Under the pieces are notes generated by a model. That model saw nothing but the letters and a program-made list of their open reading frames with translations. It was not told the origin of the DNA and made no database searches. The translations under genes and the position numbers were made by a program. Below are positions 53,320-62,799 of a DNA stretch of 64,000 bases, piece by piece (position 1 is the first letter of the stretch; every line of letters starts with the position of its first letter). Location of the stretch: positions 2,232,001-2,296,000 of the forward strand of contig NZ_CP051180.1 of NCBI RefSeq assembly GCF_012295575.1. The letters are read 5' to 3'. The stretch comes from Ferrimonas lipolytica (GTDB lineage: Bacteria; Pseudomonadota; Gammaproteobacteria; Enterobacterales; Shewanellaceae).

Positions 53320-54267
53320 CTACTCCGGCCACTCGTGCTCTGCCAGCACTCCACTATTAATCAGCTTTAACCTGATAAAACTAACCTGCTCCTTAAGTCG
53401 GTCGCGGATAAGGCGAATAGCCGGTGAGATCATCTGTCGGCTCGGCAATACCAGCCACAACTCCGTACGCGGAATGGTGTAATCGGTCATAAACCGTTGG
53501 ACTCGTCCCGCCAGCAGGTCCTCTGCAACATCAATGGCTGACTTCTTAGCGATCCCCGCCCCATCAATACACCAGCGCCGAACCAAATCGCCATCATTAC
53601 CGGCACGATTACTGCGCATCTTTACCTTATAGGTTTTGCCTGCACGGGTCACAACCCACTGGTCATTTATCACTTTATAGAGTTTATACAACAGCGCATT
53701 GTGCTCACCGAGCTCGGTGGGGTTGGTGGGCACACCATGTTCGGCGATATATTGCGGTGAGGCACACAACACATGGGGGATATTGCAGATCTTAAATCCA
53801 TAGAAGTTGGATTCCTCGGCCGCGCCCTGCGCCATCGCTCGCAACGCCACATCCACCCCATCACGATAGAAATCCACCTGACTGTCACCGACATGAAAAC
53901 GGATGGCTAACTCTTGGTGTGCTGCCATTACCTCGTTCAACAGGCGCCGCATAAGGTGGCGACCCATTTCCGATGACATCGCCATACGTACCTCACCATT
54001 TATTGCTTGAGGGTCATCATTGAGTGCCTTTTGCCCCTGTTTCAATAAGTCCAGTGCCTGTTGGCAAATGGGCAAATATTGTTCACCAGCGGCGGATAAT
54101 CGCAGTTGTCGTGTGGTCCGCACAAACAACTCTGCTCCCAACTCTTTCTCAATCCGCTTTAACGCAATGCTGGCGGCAGAAGAGCTCATATCTAAATGGT
54201 TGGCTGCTGCCGTAATCGATTGATGCTCTGCAATTTTTAGTACCACATTAAGATCAGTTGTATTCAT
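53320..54267 (-). CDS. LysR-family regulator
   Basis: 315 residues from the ATG at 54267 (AAGAGAG upstream); eight earlier codons are open. HTH: VVLKIAEHQSITAAANHLDM then SSSAASIALKRIEKELGAEL. Substrate domain about 90-300. It belongs to the CrgA/AaeR-like subgroup by its conserved C-terminal pattern (IDGAGIAKKSAIDVAEDLLA, then LVLPSRQMISPAIR). Divergent from the DUF4437 gene and probably its regulator. Confidence 0.85.
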   Translation of the reverse strand: MNTTDLNVVLKIAEHQSITAAANHLDMSSSAASIALKRIEKELGAELFVRTTRQLRLSAAGEQYLPICQQALDLLKQGQKALNDDPQAINGEVRMAMSSEMGRHLMRRLLNEVMAAHQELAIRFHVGDSQVDFYRDGVDVALRAMAQGAAEESNFYGFKICNIPHVLCASPQYIAEHGVPTNPTELGEHNALLYKLYKVINDQWVVTRAGKTYKVKMRSNRAGNDGDLVRRWCIDGAGIAKKSAIDVAEDLLAGRVQRFMTDYTIPRTELWLVLPSRQMISPAIRLIRDRLKEQVSFIRLKLINSGVLAEHEWPE

Positions 54268-54572
54268 CGGCTCTCTTGGTTGTTGTGCCAATCTGCGGCG
54301 TCTACTGAGGCTTTTTGTTATTATCCACGATTTCGCGAAAGTATCTTAAAGATTACCCCGTTTATCGAATTAATCTACTCTAATAAAATGCGTAGCAACA
54401 CTGCCCAGTAGCAATTTGATTCAACCAGCCACAACAGGAATGGTCGGCAACCATGAGTTCATTTAGTTAGCCCAACTGAGGTTCAGCTAGATCAACTTGC
54501 CCGAATCAATGCCAATGCTGAGCCGAACGAACATAGACTCTCTTTGATTTTAGTTATTACGGAATGCCCATC
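54268..54572. other. Divergent region between LysR and DUF4437 genes
   Basis: About 300 bases. No LysR box pair could be fixed by eye. Confidence 0.4.
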
Positions 54573-55376
54573 ATGCGTACATTAAAACTGACCGCTATCG
54601 CTGCTCTATTTACAACACTAGCTTTGCCAGCCATCGCTGCCGATCACACCGTTATCTCTACCGATAACATCGACTGGGGCATGCTCAACCCTGCCCGTGG
54701 CGACGCGAGCCCGAAAGCCGCTGATCTATGGGGCGATCGCACCAAAGATATGGCTACTGGCATGCTGGTGAAGTTTCAAAAAGGGTTCTCTTCACCACCA
54801 CACATTCACAACATCAGTTACCGCGGTGTGGTAATTGAAGGGTTGATGCACAACGACGACAAACACGCTGACAAAATGTGGCTACCAAGTGGCTCTTTCT
54901 GGACTCAACCTGCTGGTGAAAGCCACATCACCGCCGCCAATGGCGAAGACAACCTAATCTACCTAGAGATCGACAGTGGTCCCTACTTGGTGCAACCAGA
55001 AGAGCATGCATTTGATAACGGCGAACGCCCAATCAACGTTGATGAAAGCAACGTATTTTGGCTGAATGTGAATGACGCCACCTGGCTGGACTCTGGTCAT
55101 GCACAAATCGCATACCTATGGGGCGCACCGGAAGCGGCAAATGGCAGCTTTGTAAAACTGCCTGCCGGTTTCAACGGCAGCATCGGCAATGCCAAAGGCT
55201 TAAAAGCGGTGGTGGTAAAAGGGACGGCAAGCTACCGTTGGAATGAGGAAAAAGCGCTAACCAAGCTAACACCAAGCAGCTTTTTTAGCTCAGATACACA
55301 AGGCCAACACATTATTAAAACCGAATCCGAAGTGGTGCTGTACGTGAAGTCCAACGGCCAGTTCAGTGTGAAATAG
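54573..55376 (+). CDS. Exported DUF4437 cupin protein
   Basis: 267 residues from the ATG at 54573 (GGA 9 bases upstream; an ATG at 54564 has no room). Signal peptide RTLKLTAIAALFTTLALPAI then AA. Two cupin-like halves. The first holds KFQKGFSSPPHIHNISYRGV, with His ligands, and MWLPSGSFWTQPAGESHITA. The second is LWGAPEAANGSFVKLPAGF. The PARGDASPKAADLWGDR start is typical of DUF4437. Probably a periplasmic metal-binding or small-molecule-binding cupin; reaction unknown. Confidence 0.82.
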   Translation: MRTLKLTAIAALFTTLALPAIAADHTVISTDNIDWGMLNPARGDASPKAADLWGDRTKDMATGMLVKFQKGFSSPPHIHNISYRGVVIEGLMHNDDKHADKMWLPSGSFWTQPAGESHITAANGEDNLIYLEIDSGPYLVQPEEHAFDNGERPINVDESNVFWLNVNDATWLDSGHAQIAYLWGAPEAANGSFVKLPAGFNGSIGNAKGLKAVVVKGTASYRWNEEKALTKLTPSSFFSSDTQGQHIIKTESEVVLYVKSNGQFSVK

Positions 55377-55391
55377 GCAGTCGATAAACAC

Positions 55392-55424
55392 AAAAAGCGG
55401 CAAGTTAAGCACTTGCCGCTTTTT
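55392..55424. terminator. Terminator between DUF4437 and rhodanese genes
   Basis: AAAAAGCGGCAAGT / ACTTGCCGCTTTTT with 5-base loop; bidirectional, serving both convergent genes. Confidence 0.92.
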
Positions 55425-55425
55425 A

Positions 55426-55480
55426 GGCTGTAATGCCAACCAACTAACGGTATCTATCCAATACTGTTAAACGATTAGGC
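55426..55480 (+). mobile_element. MITE family 1, degenerate left-end fragment
   Basis: GGCTGTAATGCCAACCAACT, then TATCCAATACTGTTAAACGA follows the left end of the repeat (GGCTGTGTACCAACTAAG, CCAATGCTGTTAAAGCACC). About 55 bp remain. It starts directly after the T-run of the terminator. Confidence 0.6.
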
Positions 55481-55489
55481 TATCAGGCG

Positions 55490-56641
55490 TTATTGACCAA
55501 CGGTGTAGCTGCCATCTGCAGCGTAACTGATGCTGCTGTCGAGGTATTGTACTTTGGCCTTGTTGGCGTAGTTTGTTTCGGCCTGAATGGTAGCGTAAGC
55601 ACCACCGGCTCGAGCGCCACTGGCACAAACCAATACCACCCGACCACTGGCTGGTAATTTAGCCAAGGCTGCTTCAGATTTGTAGATGAAGTCCTCATCG
55701 AATACATGCACCGCACCAGGCAAATGCCCAGCAGCGTATTCCTCTGCAGTACGTACATCAACAATGGTAACGTTACCGGCAGCCATCAATTGAGTCAGCT
55801 CTGCAGGCTCAATTGTTTCAGCAAGACCGGTTTTAGCCGTTTGCATACCAGCAGAGCCTTGACTGCCCCACATCGGTAAACCCGCTTGTTTCCATTCAGG
55901 TGAGCCAGCCGCGTATACCGACACCTTGGAGTAACCTTCGTCGATGGCCATCTTGGCACTCTGATGGCTTAGCTGGCAGTGATAGCCTCCACAGTAAAAC
56001 ACCACCATGGTCGACTTATCACCAGGAAGGAGATGTTTTTTACGGGGGAACTCTGCCTTTGGCAACGATACCGCCCCTGGAATGAAGGCTTGTTGAAATT
56101 TCATCGCTGGGCGTGAGTCAACTAACACAAACGGTTTGTTGCTGGTTTGCAGCTTTTGTAAACCCTTGGTCTCAATGATGCTGTAATTACCCGCTTGAGC
56201 CCAACCCGGACTGCCTTCGTACCATACTTTTACTTTGCTGAAACCATTGGCCATTGCCATCTTTGCTGCCGCTGGGCTAAGTGGACAGTTCAAACCGCCA
56301 CAGTAAAACACCAAAGTCTTATCTTTTGGCAATGTTGCTAGTTGTTGCTGCATCTTCGCTTTGGGGATGCTAATTGCTCCGGGAACATGACCAGCCAAGA
56401 ACTTGGTGGCTGGGCGCGAGTCGATAAGCACGTAATTGTCCGCATCTGCACCAGCTAAAATGTTCATCACTTCAGCTGTAGTAAGGCGTAAAGCTGGGTC
56501 TTGAGGTACAGCGCTTTTGAGCGCATGCGAAGATTGATCTTGAGCTACGGCAGCGGAGTCAGTCACGGTAGTGGTGCTGCAACCCGCAGTTAACGCCACT
56601 GCCAAGCTTACAGCGGCTAAACGGCCAAAGTGTTTCATCAT
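55490..56641 (-). CDS. Lipoprotein with three rhodanese domains
   Basis: 383 residues. Signal peptide with lipobox LTAG-C. Three rhodanese domains: about 50-150 (DNYVLIDSRPATKFLAGHVP, active-site FYCGGLNCPLS), 155-260 (PFVLVDSRPAMKFQQAFIPG, FYCGGYHCQLS) and 275-375 (VTIVDVRTAEEYAAGHLPGA, VLVCASGARAGGAY). All three retain a Cys at the loop start; the first two carry a second Cys (CGGxxC) that could form a disulfide. An envelope-anchored sulfur or persulfide handling protein; partners not visible. Confidence 0.88.
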   Translation of the reverse strand: MMKHFGRLAAVSLAVALTAGCSTTTVTDSAAVAQDQSSHALKSAVPQDPALRLTTAEVMNILAGADADNYVLIDSRPATKFLAGHVPGAISIPKAKMQQQLATLPKDKTLVFYCGGLNCPLSPAAAKMAMANGFSKVKVWYEGSPGWAQAGNYSIIETKGLQKLQTSNKPFVLVDSRPAMKFQQAFIPGAVSLPKAEFPRKKHLLPGDKSTMVVFYCGGYHCQLSHQSAKMAIDEGYSKVSVYAAGSPEWKQAGLPMWGSQGSAGMQTAKTGLAETIEPAELTQLMAAGNVTIVDVRTAEEYAAGHLPGAVHVFDEDFIYKSEAALAKLPASGRVVLVCASGARAGGAYATIQAETNYANKAKVQYLDSSISYAADGSYTVGQ

Positions 56642-56881
56642 TCATCCTTCATTATTACTTTATTGTCTTATGACGCGTCGAACGCCACAACATTAGCGAC
56701 AACTAAATTAAACGAGGCAAATGTAAGACGCTGAGAGGTACAGCACACCACAATAAGATTCAGCGTTTTTTACTGCTCAAAAAACATAAAAAAGTCTAAA
56801 AAAATTATCGCCGCAACGATTAATTATTGACAATGCATCACGCTGTAAGTCTCCTCACTTGAAACAACAGCGCTATATATG

Positions 56882-57172
56882 GGCTGTGTACCAATTAAGT
56901 GTTGCTCTTACCAAGGCTGTTAAAGCACTGGCTAGGCGAATCGCGATACAAGGGTAAAGCACTACCGCTATTGATCTTCTGCCGCATTGGAGCAGTTCAG
57001 CGAAGCGTTTTGGACTGCGACCTAAGGCAAAGGAGGATTCCAAAGGGGGCGAAGCTCCCACCCAATGCATACAACAATGTGCCGTCGCCACCGCGACATA
57101 GTCCCCTAAAAGCGCCGAAATCGGTGAAGCCGAAGGCTTAAGATAAACTTCAACAGCTAACTACGACACAGC
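56882..57172 (+). mobile_element. MITE family 1, copy 5 (intact reference copy)
   Basis: 291 bp from GGCTGTGTACCAATTAAGTG to GCTAACTACGACACAGC, inverted ends of about 23 bp with mismatches. Flanked by the 10-bp duplication GCTATATATG (56872-56881 and 57173-57182). No coding capacity; the open frames through it are repeat artefacts. Confidence 0.88.
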
Positions 57173-57217
57173 GCTATATATGTAGCGTCATATGGCATTA
57201 GCCACACCTACATTTTA

Positions 57218-57236
57218 CTTTTATTATCATTTAATT
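57218..57236. promoter_or_regulatory. Possible Fur-like site
   Basis: TTTATTATCATTTAATT region upstream of the TonB receptor gene; it contains one ATTATC half of the Fur hexamer pattern. Weak. Confidence 0.25.
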
Positions 57237-57450
57237 AGCGCAGCTACCGATACGGTCATTGCTAGTCGTTGTTAACACAACGCAGTGCTCGATAGTGCTC
57301 ATTTATCAGAGCTAGCTCAACTTGGCTGCGACCGATTGTCGCACTTTGCGGATCTGTCATTGTCTGTTTGAAGTCCCTTCGCCACTATGCAGAAAACTCT
57401 TTTGGCGCTCCTCTCCCCTAGGAAGCTACATACTGCAATTGGACTGTACT

Positions 57451-60117
57451 ATGCGTTTTAATCCTGCTTTATCGTCTCTCATCGTAGCCATTGGCGCGGC
57501 TCCTATAACGGCGCTGGCGGCAACAAACACCGCCGTAGAACCAATTGAACGCATGGTCGTTACCGGTAGTCGGATCCAGCGAACAGAGACCAGCTCTTAC
57601 GCCCCAATCACGGTATTTGATGCTGCGGATATTGAAGCAACAGGGGTGACTTCGGTAGAGGCGTTATTGCAGCGGATGTCGGCTTCCGCCGGCTTTGCTG
57701 GCAACCAAACCAACGCCTACTGGACCGACGGCGGCTATGGCTCAACTCAGGTCAATCTGCGTGGCATCGGTGTTAACCGCACGTTAGTACTGCTGAATGG
57801 TCGCCGCATGGTTAATAGTGGCACCGGTGCCAACGCCTCAGTGGATCTCAATACTATTCCCCTAAGCATTATCGACCGTGTTGAAGTATTAAAAGACGGT
57901 GCGTCTGCCATCTATGGTGCTGATGCAGTTGCTGGGGTGGTCAACATCATCACCCGAGATTACGTCGATGGCTTTGAGATCTCTGCCCGTGGCGGCCAAA
58001 CCGATCACGGTGATGGCGAAGAGGTTAACCTCGATCTCACCTTTGGTACCATTAGCGACAACAGCAGTGTCTATGTCGCCATGAGTTACGACAAAACCGA
58101 AGAGGTTAAGATGACCAGCCGCGCAGAGTGTCCATTGGCGGAGGTTGATGGCGAGCTGGTTTGCAGTGGCAGTTCCCACATTAGCGAAGGGCGCGGCCAC
58201 TATCTTGATAGCGATGGCAATCCTGTAGGGGATTCAGTGCTGTTGCTCCCCGATGGCAGCAAACCTTATAGCAGTGACGACAGCCTTAACTACTTTAAAT
58301 ACTTTAATGCGGTGCAGCCAATTGAACGATTTAACCTGTTCAGCGCCGGTGAGATAGACATCAACCACAACCTCACCTTCTTCGCTGAAGCGATGTATAC
58401 CCGCCGCGAAACTGAGATGACCGCAACCCCACAAACCGTGAAAAACGTGGTGATCCCCAGCTGGCACGAATCAAACCCGACTGATCAGGACTTTCTGTTA
58501 GAAAGCCGCCGCTTGGGCGAAGCACCACGAGACTTCTATGTAGAAACCGATACTTGGCGAATTGTTAATGGGCTCCGTGGCGAGTTAGGCGATAACTGGA
58601 GCTGGGACGCAGCGATCAACTGGGGGCGTAATACCGGCAGCTTCGAGGTAACCAATGTTATCAATAACACTAACTTGGCCAATGCCACTGATTACGACAG
58701 TTGCAGTGCCGATCCAGCCGTTCCTTGTGCCAACTTTTGGGGGCAAAACTCGCTTACTGATGAGATGCTGGATTATCTGTTGGTCGATACCAAAGACAGT
58801 GGTGGCAATGAGCAACTCAGTTTTACTACTAACATTACCGGCGACCTGTTTGAACTGCCTGCGGGCATGGTTGCTATTGCAGCCGGCTTTGAACATCGCC
58901 AAGAGGAGGGTTGGAGCGACCCCGATGACCTCACCGTAAGTGGCGAAGCCAACACCGCCCAGCAAGATGCCATTGACGGTGACTACCGTGCTAATGAGGT
59001 TTACCTTGAAGCGAACGTACCGCTATTGGTTGATGCACCACTGGCACAAAAGCTAGAGATGACTGCGGCGCTGCGCTACTCCGATTTCGATACCTTTGGC
59101 GACGATACCAACTACAAGCTGGGGCTGCAGTGGCAGCTTAATCAGGTAGTGACTCTGCGCACCACTAAGTCAACCGCCTTCCGAGTACCAAATATTCCCG
59201 AGCTATTTGGTGGGATCTCGCAAGGCTACATGAACACCACCGATCCTTGCTCCGATTGGACATCATTGGACCCAAACTCCAACCGCTACGCTAACTGTCG
59301 TGCCGCTGGTGTGCCAAGCGACTACCAGCAAGATGGCACAACCTTGACCGATCGCGGCGGTAACCCTGATCTGAAGCCAGAAGAAGCAGACACCTTAACC
59401 GTCGGCTTAGTCATTAACGTACCGGGGATCGACAGCTTAAGTTTTACCGTTGATTACTACGACATTGAGATTGAGAACGCCATCAACTCAGTTAATGGTT
59501 CAAGCAAGCTCGCCGCCTGCTACGACAGTGCCGACATGAGCCACCCATTCTGCTCTGACGATCAGTTTAGCCGTGACCCAGTAACCGGCGAGGTAACCTA
59601 TCTGCAAACCCAGTTGGGCAACGCCGCCACAGAAACCGTATCGGGCATCGATTTTGGCGCCTTCTTCGCCCATAGCCTCGCCGGATTCGACACCAATACC
59701 ACCCTAGAGCTGAGCTACTTGGATGAATACAGCATTCAAACCTACCAAGGGGCACCAGTTGAACATCGCGAAGGCACCATCGGCTATGACGGCAGTTACA
59801 CCAAATGGCGTGGTAATCTTTATTTCACCGCAGCGAAAAATGAGTGGCAAGGCAGTTATAACGTGCAGTATATCGGTGGTGCTGATGACCAATACGCCAA
59901 TGAAGGTGATATCGGCGACTCCGTCGGCTCAGTGTTTTACCACAACGTCCAGTTGAGTTACGACATCAACCCGCAGATCAACCTAATGGCCGGCATCGAC
60001 AACCTGTTTGATCGTGATGCGCCATATCATCAGAGCTATACCGACGGTAATACCAACACCATGACCTACGACTTACTGGGTCGACGCTACTACGTTGGTA
60101 TTAAGATGATAATGTAA
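57451..60117 (+). CDS. TonB-dependent outer-membrane receptor
   Basis: 888 residues from the ATG at 57451; the 43 earlier codons carry no signal peptide. Signal peptide RFNPALSSLIVAIGAAPITA then LAA, TonB box region EPIERMVVTGSRIQRTETSS, plug domain with VNLRGIGVNRTLVLLNGRRM and VEVLKDGASAIYGADAVAGV. The 22-strand barrel ends in LGRRYYVGIKMIM. The plug/NRTLVLLNGRR pattern belongs to the large receptors of Alteromonadales and xanthomonads for siderophores or glycans. The two PepSY membrane proteins downstream suggest iron rather than carbohydrate. Confidence 0.92.
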   Translation: MRFNPALSSLIVAIGAAPITALAATNTAVEPIERMVVTGSRIQRTETSSYAPITVFDAADIEATGVTSVEALLQRMSASAGFAGNQTNAYWTDGGYGSTQVNLRGIGVNRTLVLLNGRRMVNSGTGANASVDLNTIPLSIIDRVEVLKDGASAIYGADAVAGVVNIITRDYVDGFEISARGGQTDHGDGEEVNLDLTFGTISDNSSVYVAMSYDKTEEVKMTSRAECPLAEVDGELVCSGSSHISEGRGHYLDSDGNPVGDSVLLLPDGSKPYSSDDSLNYFKYFNAVQPIERFNLFSAGEIDINHNLTFFAEAMYTRRETEMTATPQTVKNVVIPSWHESNPTDQDFLLESRRLGEAPRDFYVETDTWRIVNGLRGELGDNWSWDAAINWGRNTGSFEVTNVINNTNLANATDYDSCSADPAVPCANFWGQNSLTDEMLDYLLVDTKDSGGNEQLSFTTNITGDLFELPAGMVAIAAGFEHRQEEGWSDPDDLTVSGEANTAQQDAIDGDYRANEVYLEANVPLLVDAPLAQKLEMTAALRYSDFDTFGDDTNYKLGLQWQLNQVVTLRTTKSTAFRVPNIPELFGGISQGYMNTTDPCSDWTSLDPNSNRYANCRAAGVPSDYQQDGTTLTDRGGNPDLKPEEADTLTVGLVINVPGIDSLSFTVDYYDIEIENAINSVNGSSKLAACYDSADMSHPFCSDDQFSRDPVTGEVTYLQTQLGNAATETVSGIDFGAFFAHSLAGFDTNTTLELSYLDEYSIQTYQGAPVEHREGTIGYDGSYTKWRGNLYFTAAKNEWQGSYNVQYIGGADDQYANEGDIGDSVGSVFYHNVQLSYDINPQINLMAGIDNLFDRDAPYHQSYTDGNTNTMTYDLLGRRYYVGIKMIM

Positions 60118-60132
60118 TTCAATACCTTAGCC

Positions 60133-60156
60133 AGTGGCTCTGGTTCCAGAGCCACT
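60133..60156 (+). terminator. Hairpin between receptor and PepSY genes
   Basis: Perfect 11-bp stem AGTGGCTCTGG / CCAGAGCCACT with TT loop; no T-run, so probably an attenuator or processing site. Confidence 0.5.
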
Positions 60157-60198
60157 GCTTCAACAGCAATAACAATTTACGGCTTAAAGCTTGACCCT

Positions 60199-60894
60199 AT
60201 GTCAAAATTAACAAAATGGATGTCGATGCAGCAATTGCATCACCGTATGATGCTCGTGCTCGCACTGCCAATGTTGATCTGGATTATCAGTGGCAGCTAC
60301 TTTGTGTGGATGGATTTGGGCTACATTCGGGGCGATCATTACCGCCAGCAGCCACTTCAACTCAACTCAATTCAGCTTAACTACCCACTCGCAAAAGTCT
60401 TGGCGCAACACCCTAACGCAGACCAAGTTGAGCTGGTGACGGTCGCCCAACACCCCTTTTATTTGGTTACCACCGACCGACCTCTACTTATCGATGCGAT
60501 TAACGGTAAAGTGCTACCCCAGCTCTCGGCACTGCAGGCGCAAACGGTAGCACAAGCCAATATGCCCAGTGATGCTACCGTAACAACCGTCACCGCCATT
60601 CAGCAAGACCCGCCAGCTGAGCTGAGCGCCCGCCACCTACCGGTATGGCAAGTGAGTTTCGACGATGCGGTCTCCAGCACACTTTATGTGTCGATGCAAA
60701 GTGGTGAAGTGGTTAGCCGTCGCCATCACTTTTGGCGACTGTTCGACTGGTTCTGGCGCTTCCACATTATGGATTACGACGACGGCGTCGACATCGATAA
60801 CGCTCTGCTACTGACCACCTCAATTTTCAGCATTGTGGCGGTTCTGGCCGGTATTTGGTTGCAGCTGAAGCGATTGCAGCGAGGGCGAATATAA
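60199..60894 (+). CDS. PepSY-domain membrane protein A
   Basis: 231 residues. N-terminal helix (MMLVLALPMLIWIISGSYFV), periplasmic PepSY-like domain (about 50-180, with PVWQVSFDDAVSSTLYVSMQ and SGEVVSRRHHFWRLFDWFW), C-terminal helix (LLLTTSIFSIVAVLAGIWLQ). Reduced form of the PepSY-TM proteins that act in ferric-siderophore reduction or uptake. Stop and next start overlap (TAATG). Confidence 0.8.
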   Translation: MSKLTKWMSMQQLHHRMMLVLALPMLIWIISGSYFVWMDLGYIRGDHYRQQPLQLNSIQLNYPLAKVLAQHPNADQVELVTVAQHPFYLVTTDRPLLIDAINGKVLPQLSALQAQTVAQANMPSDATVTTVTAIQQDPPAELSARHLPVWQVSFDDAVSSTLYVSMQSGEVVSRRHHFWRLFDWFWRFHIMDYDDGVDIDNALLLTTSIFSIVAVLAGIWLQLKRLQRGRI

Positions 60895-61628
60895 TGCCGT
60901 TACTCAATACTCGGGGCTTACGTTGGTGGCATCGTTTTGCTGGTACCTTAGTCGCTATTCAGTTGCTCCTCTGGTTGCTTACCGGGATCTATTTTAACCT
61001 AACCCCACACGATCAACTTAAGGGGATGGCCTATCACTGCGGCCACGAGATGCCGAGCCAAAAGTTACCGTTATCGACTTTTGCGTTAGTTGAGCCTAGC
61101 CAGTTGTTGGCCAGCTACCCAAATACCGAACGAGTTTCGTTGACGCTACTTGCAGGCAAACCCCACTACCTCCTAACCCACCAACAACGTCGTTATCTGC
61201 ACCAATGCCAGCAACAAACGCTGTTGGATGCGCAAACCGGTGCAGTGGCGCATATTGATAAGCTGCTGGCAATGACACTAGCCAGTGATACGTACATGGG
61301 CCCAGGCACTGCGTTCGCTGCTACACAGGTAGCAGGACAAGCCTCAGAATGGCCCAAGCAATGTAATTTACTGTGGCGAGTCGACTTTGATGATGCCCTG
61401 CAAACTCGGGTTTACCTCGATGCCAGCAGTGGCCAGTTAGTCGGCCATAAAAACAGTGATACCGACATTGCCGATTGGATGTTCCGCTTACATTTTATGG
61501 ATTACTTTAATCAGGGCAGCTTCAACAACCCTTTTACGTGGCTGTTCTCATTGATGTCTTTGCTGTTGGTTGGCAGCGGCTTGCTCAGTATCTCCGATAA
61601 CTGTCAACGGCAGCGTTACCGCCGTTGA
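60894..61628 (+). CDS. PepSY-domain membrane protein B
   Basis: 244 residues from the ATG at 60894, overlapping the previous stop by one base. Same layout as its neighbour: helix WWHRFAGTLVAIQLLLWLLT, PepSY-like periplasmic domain ending LLWRVDFDDALQTRVYLDAS then SGQLVGHKNSDT, motif MFRLHFMDYFNQ and C-terminal helix. The shared RxHxMDY motif (WRFHIMDYDD / FRLHFMDYFN) shows the two arose by duplication. Probably works with the TonB receptor. Confidence 0.8.
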   Translation: MPLLNTRGLRWWHRFAGTLVAIQLLLWLLTGIYFNLTPHDQLKGMAYHCGHEMPSQKLPLSTFALVEPSQLLASYPNTERVSLTLLAGKPHYLLTHQQRRYLHQCQQQTLLDAQTGAVAHIDKLLAMTLASDTYMGPGTAFAATQVAGQASEWPKQCNLLWRVDFDDALQTRVYLDASSGQLVGHKNSDTDIADWMFRLHFMDYFNQGSFNNPFTWLFSLMSLLLVGSGLLSISDNCQRQRYRR

Positions 61629-61725
61629 CAGAAGAGCGAGCTCGAGGTGAGGTAGAACAATGCCTTGATGTTGGATTACGCGAGGCTAGTCTCGACCTAA
61701 TCAGTGGGTATTGAGCAGAGGATAG

Positions 61726-61743
61726 AGCCGGCCATTGGCCGGC
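61726..61743 (-). terminator. GC-rich palindrome below the aldo/keto reductase
   Basis: GCCGGCCA / TGGCCGGC; no T-run on either side, so uncertain. Confidence 0.35.
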
Positions 61744-61762
61744 CAACCCTAGTACCTGTCAA

Positions 61763-62713
61763 TTACCACCACAACTGGTCAAGGGTGTAAGGGCTGCCTT
61801 CGCCTGTCCAGATCTCGCCGGTAATAAATCGAGCGTCTTTATTGAGCTTGCCGATGAGCTCCATTTCAGTGTTGCTGAGCTCGATATCAATGGCATGGAA
61901 GTTCGAAACCAAGCGCTCCTTATGAACCGACTTAGGGATAACACTGGTACCACGGTGAATTGCCCAAGCGATCAAGATTTGCGCTGGGGTAGCACGGTGG
62001 TAGTGAGCGACCTCATTAATCACCGCATCTTCCAATAATGTCGGTGCACCACTGGCTTGCAACGCAGCGGGACGGTCTTTGGAGCCCAACGGCGAGTACG
62101 CAGTCAGGTGAACGTTGTTAACCTGACAACACTCAAGCAAAGCCCTTTGCTGTAAGTAAGGGTGGCATTCAACTTGGTTCATCTCTGGCTTTATCGTCGC
62201 TTGATTACACAATTGAGTGAGCCGATTGGGCCCAAAGTTGGACACACCGATATGTCGTACTAACCCCTCAGCGTGTACTTCTTCCAGCGCTTGCCAGGTT
62301 TCGATGATCGGAACGTCTTTGAGGCTAATAAAGTCGCTACCAGATTCGGGCATCTGCAAGTCCGATTTTATCGCCACCGGCCAATGGATAAGGTAGAGAT
62401 CGAGGTAATCGGAACCTAAGTCAGACAGGGTCTTTTTTAACGCAGGAAGCACATCTTCAGGGTAATGATCGGCGTTCCATAGCTTTGAGGTTAACCACAG
62501 TTGTTCACGCTTTATCTGCCGCAGTTGGGTACAGCGTTTTAGCGCCACACCAACCTCGTGCTCATTGCCATAGATCGGCGCACAATCAATATGGCGGTAG
62601 CCAATTTCAATGGCATCGCTAACCGCTTTAGTTACCTCACCCGGAGCGGATTTCCATGTGCCTAACCCAACGATAGGCATGTGGTCGTTATTATTAAAAG
62701 TAAGGGTTTGCAT
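61763..62713 (-). CDS. Aldo/keto reductase
   Basis: 316 residues from the ATG at 62713 (GGGAGAG 3 bases upstream). Catalytic tetrad Asp43 and Tyr48 (HIDCAPIYGNE), Lys77 (LTSKLW), His110 (LIHWP). NADPH-binding end motif IPKSVHKERLVSNF. TIM-barrel NADPH-dependent aldehyde or ketone reductase of the AKR superfamily; substrate unknown. Single gene. Confidence 0.92.
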   Translation of the reverse strand: MQTLTFNNNDHMPIVGLGTWKSAPGEVTKAVSDAIEIGYRHIDCAPIYGNEHEVGVALKRCTQLRQIKREQLWLTSKLWNADHYPEDVLPALKKTLSDLGSDYLDLYLIHWPVAIKSDLQMPESGSDFISLKDVPIIETWQALEEVHAEGLVRHIGVSNFGPNRLTQLCNQATIKPEMNQVECHPYLQQRALLECCQVNNVHLTAYSPLGSKDRPAALQASGAPTLLEDAVINEVAHYHRATPAQILIAWAIHRGTSVIPKSVHKERLVSNFHAIDIELSNTEMELIGKLNKDARFITGEIWTGEGSPYTLDQLWW

Positions 62714-62799
62714 GGTCTCTCCCACCATCAACATTGGATGCACTGCATCCGTTGTACGCCTATGGTGGTGGGGAATCATTGACATTAGTCAACTTCAAC

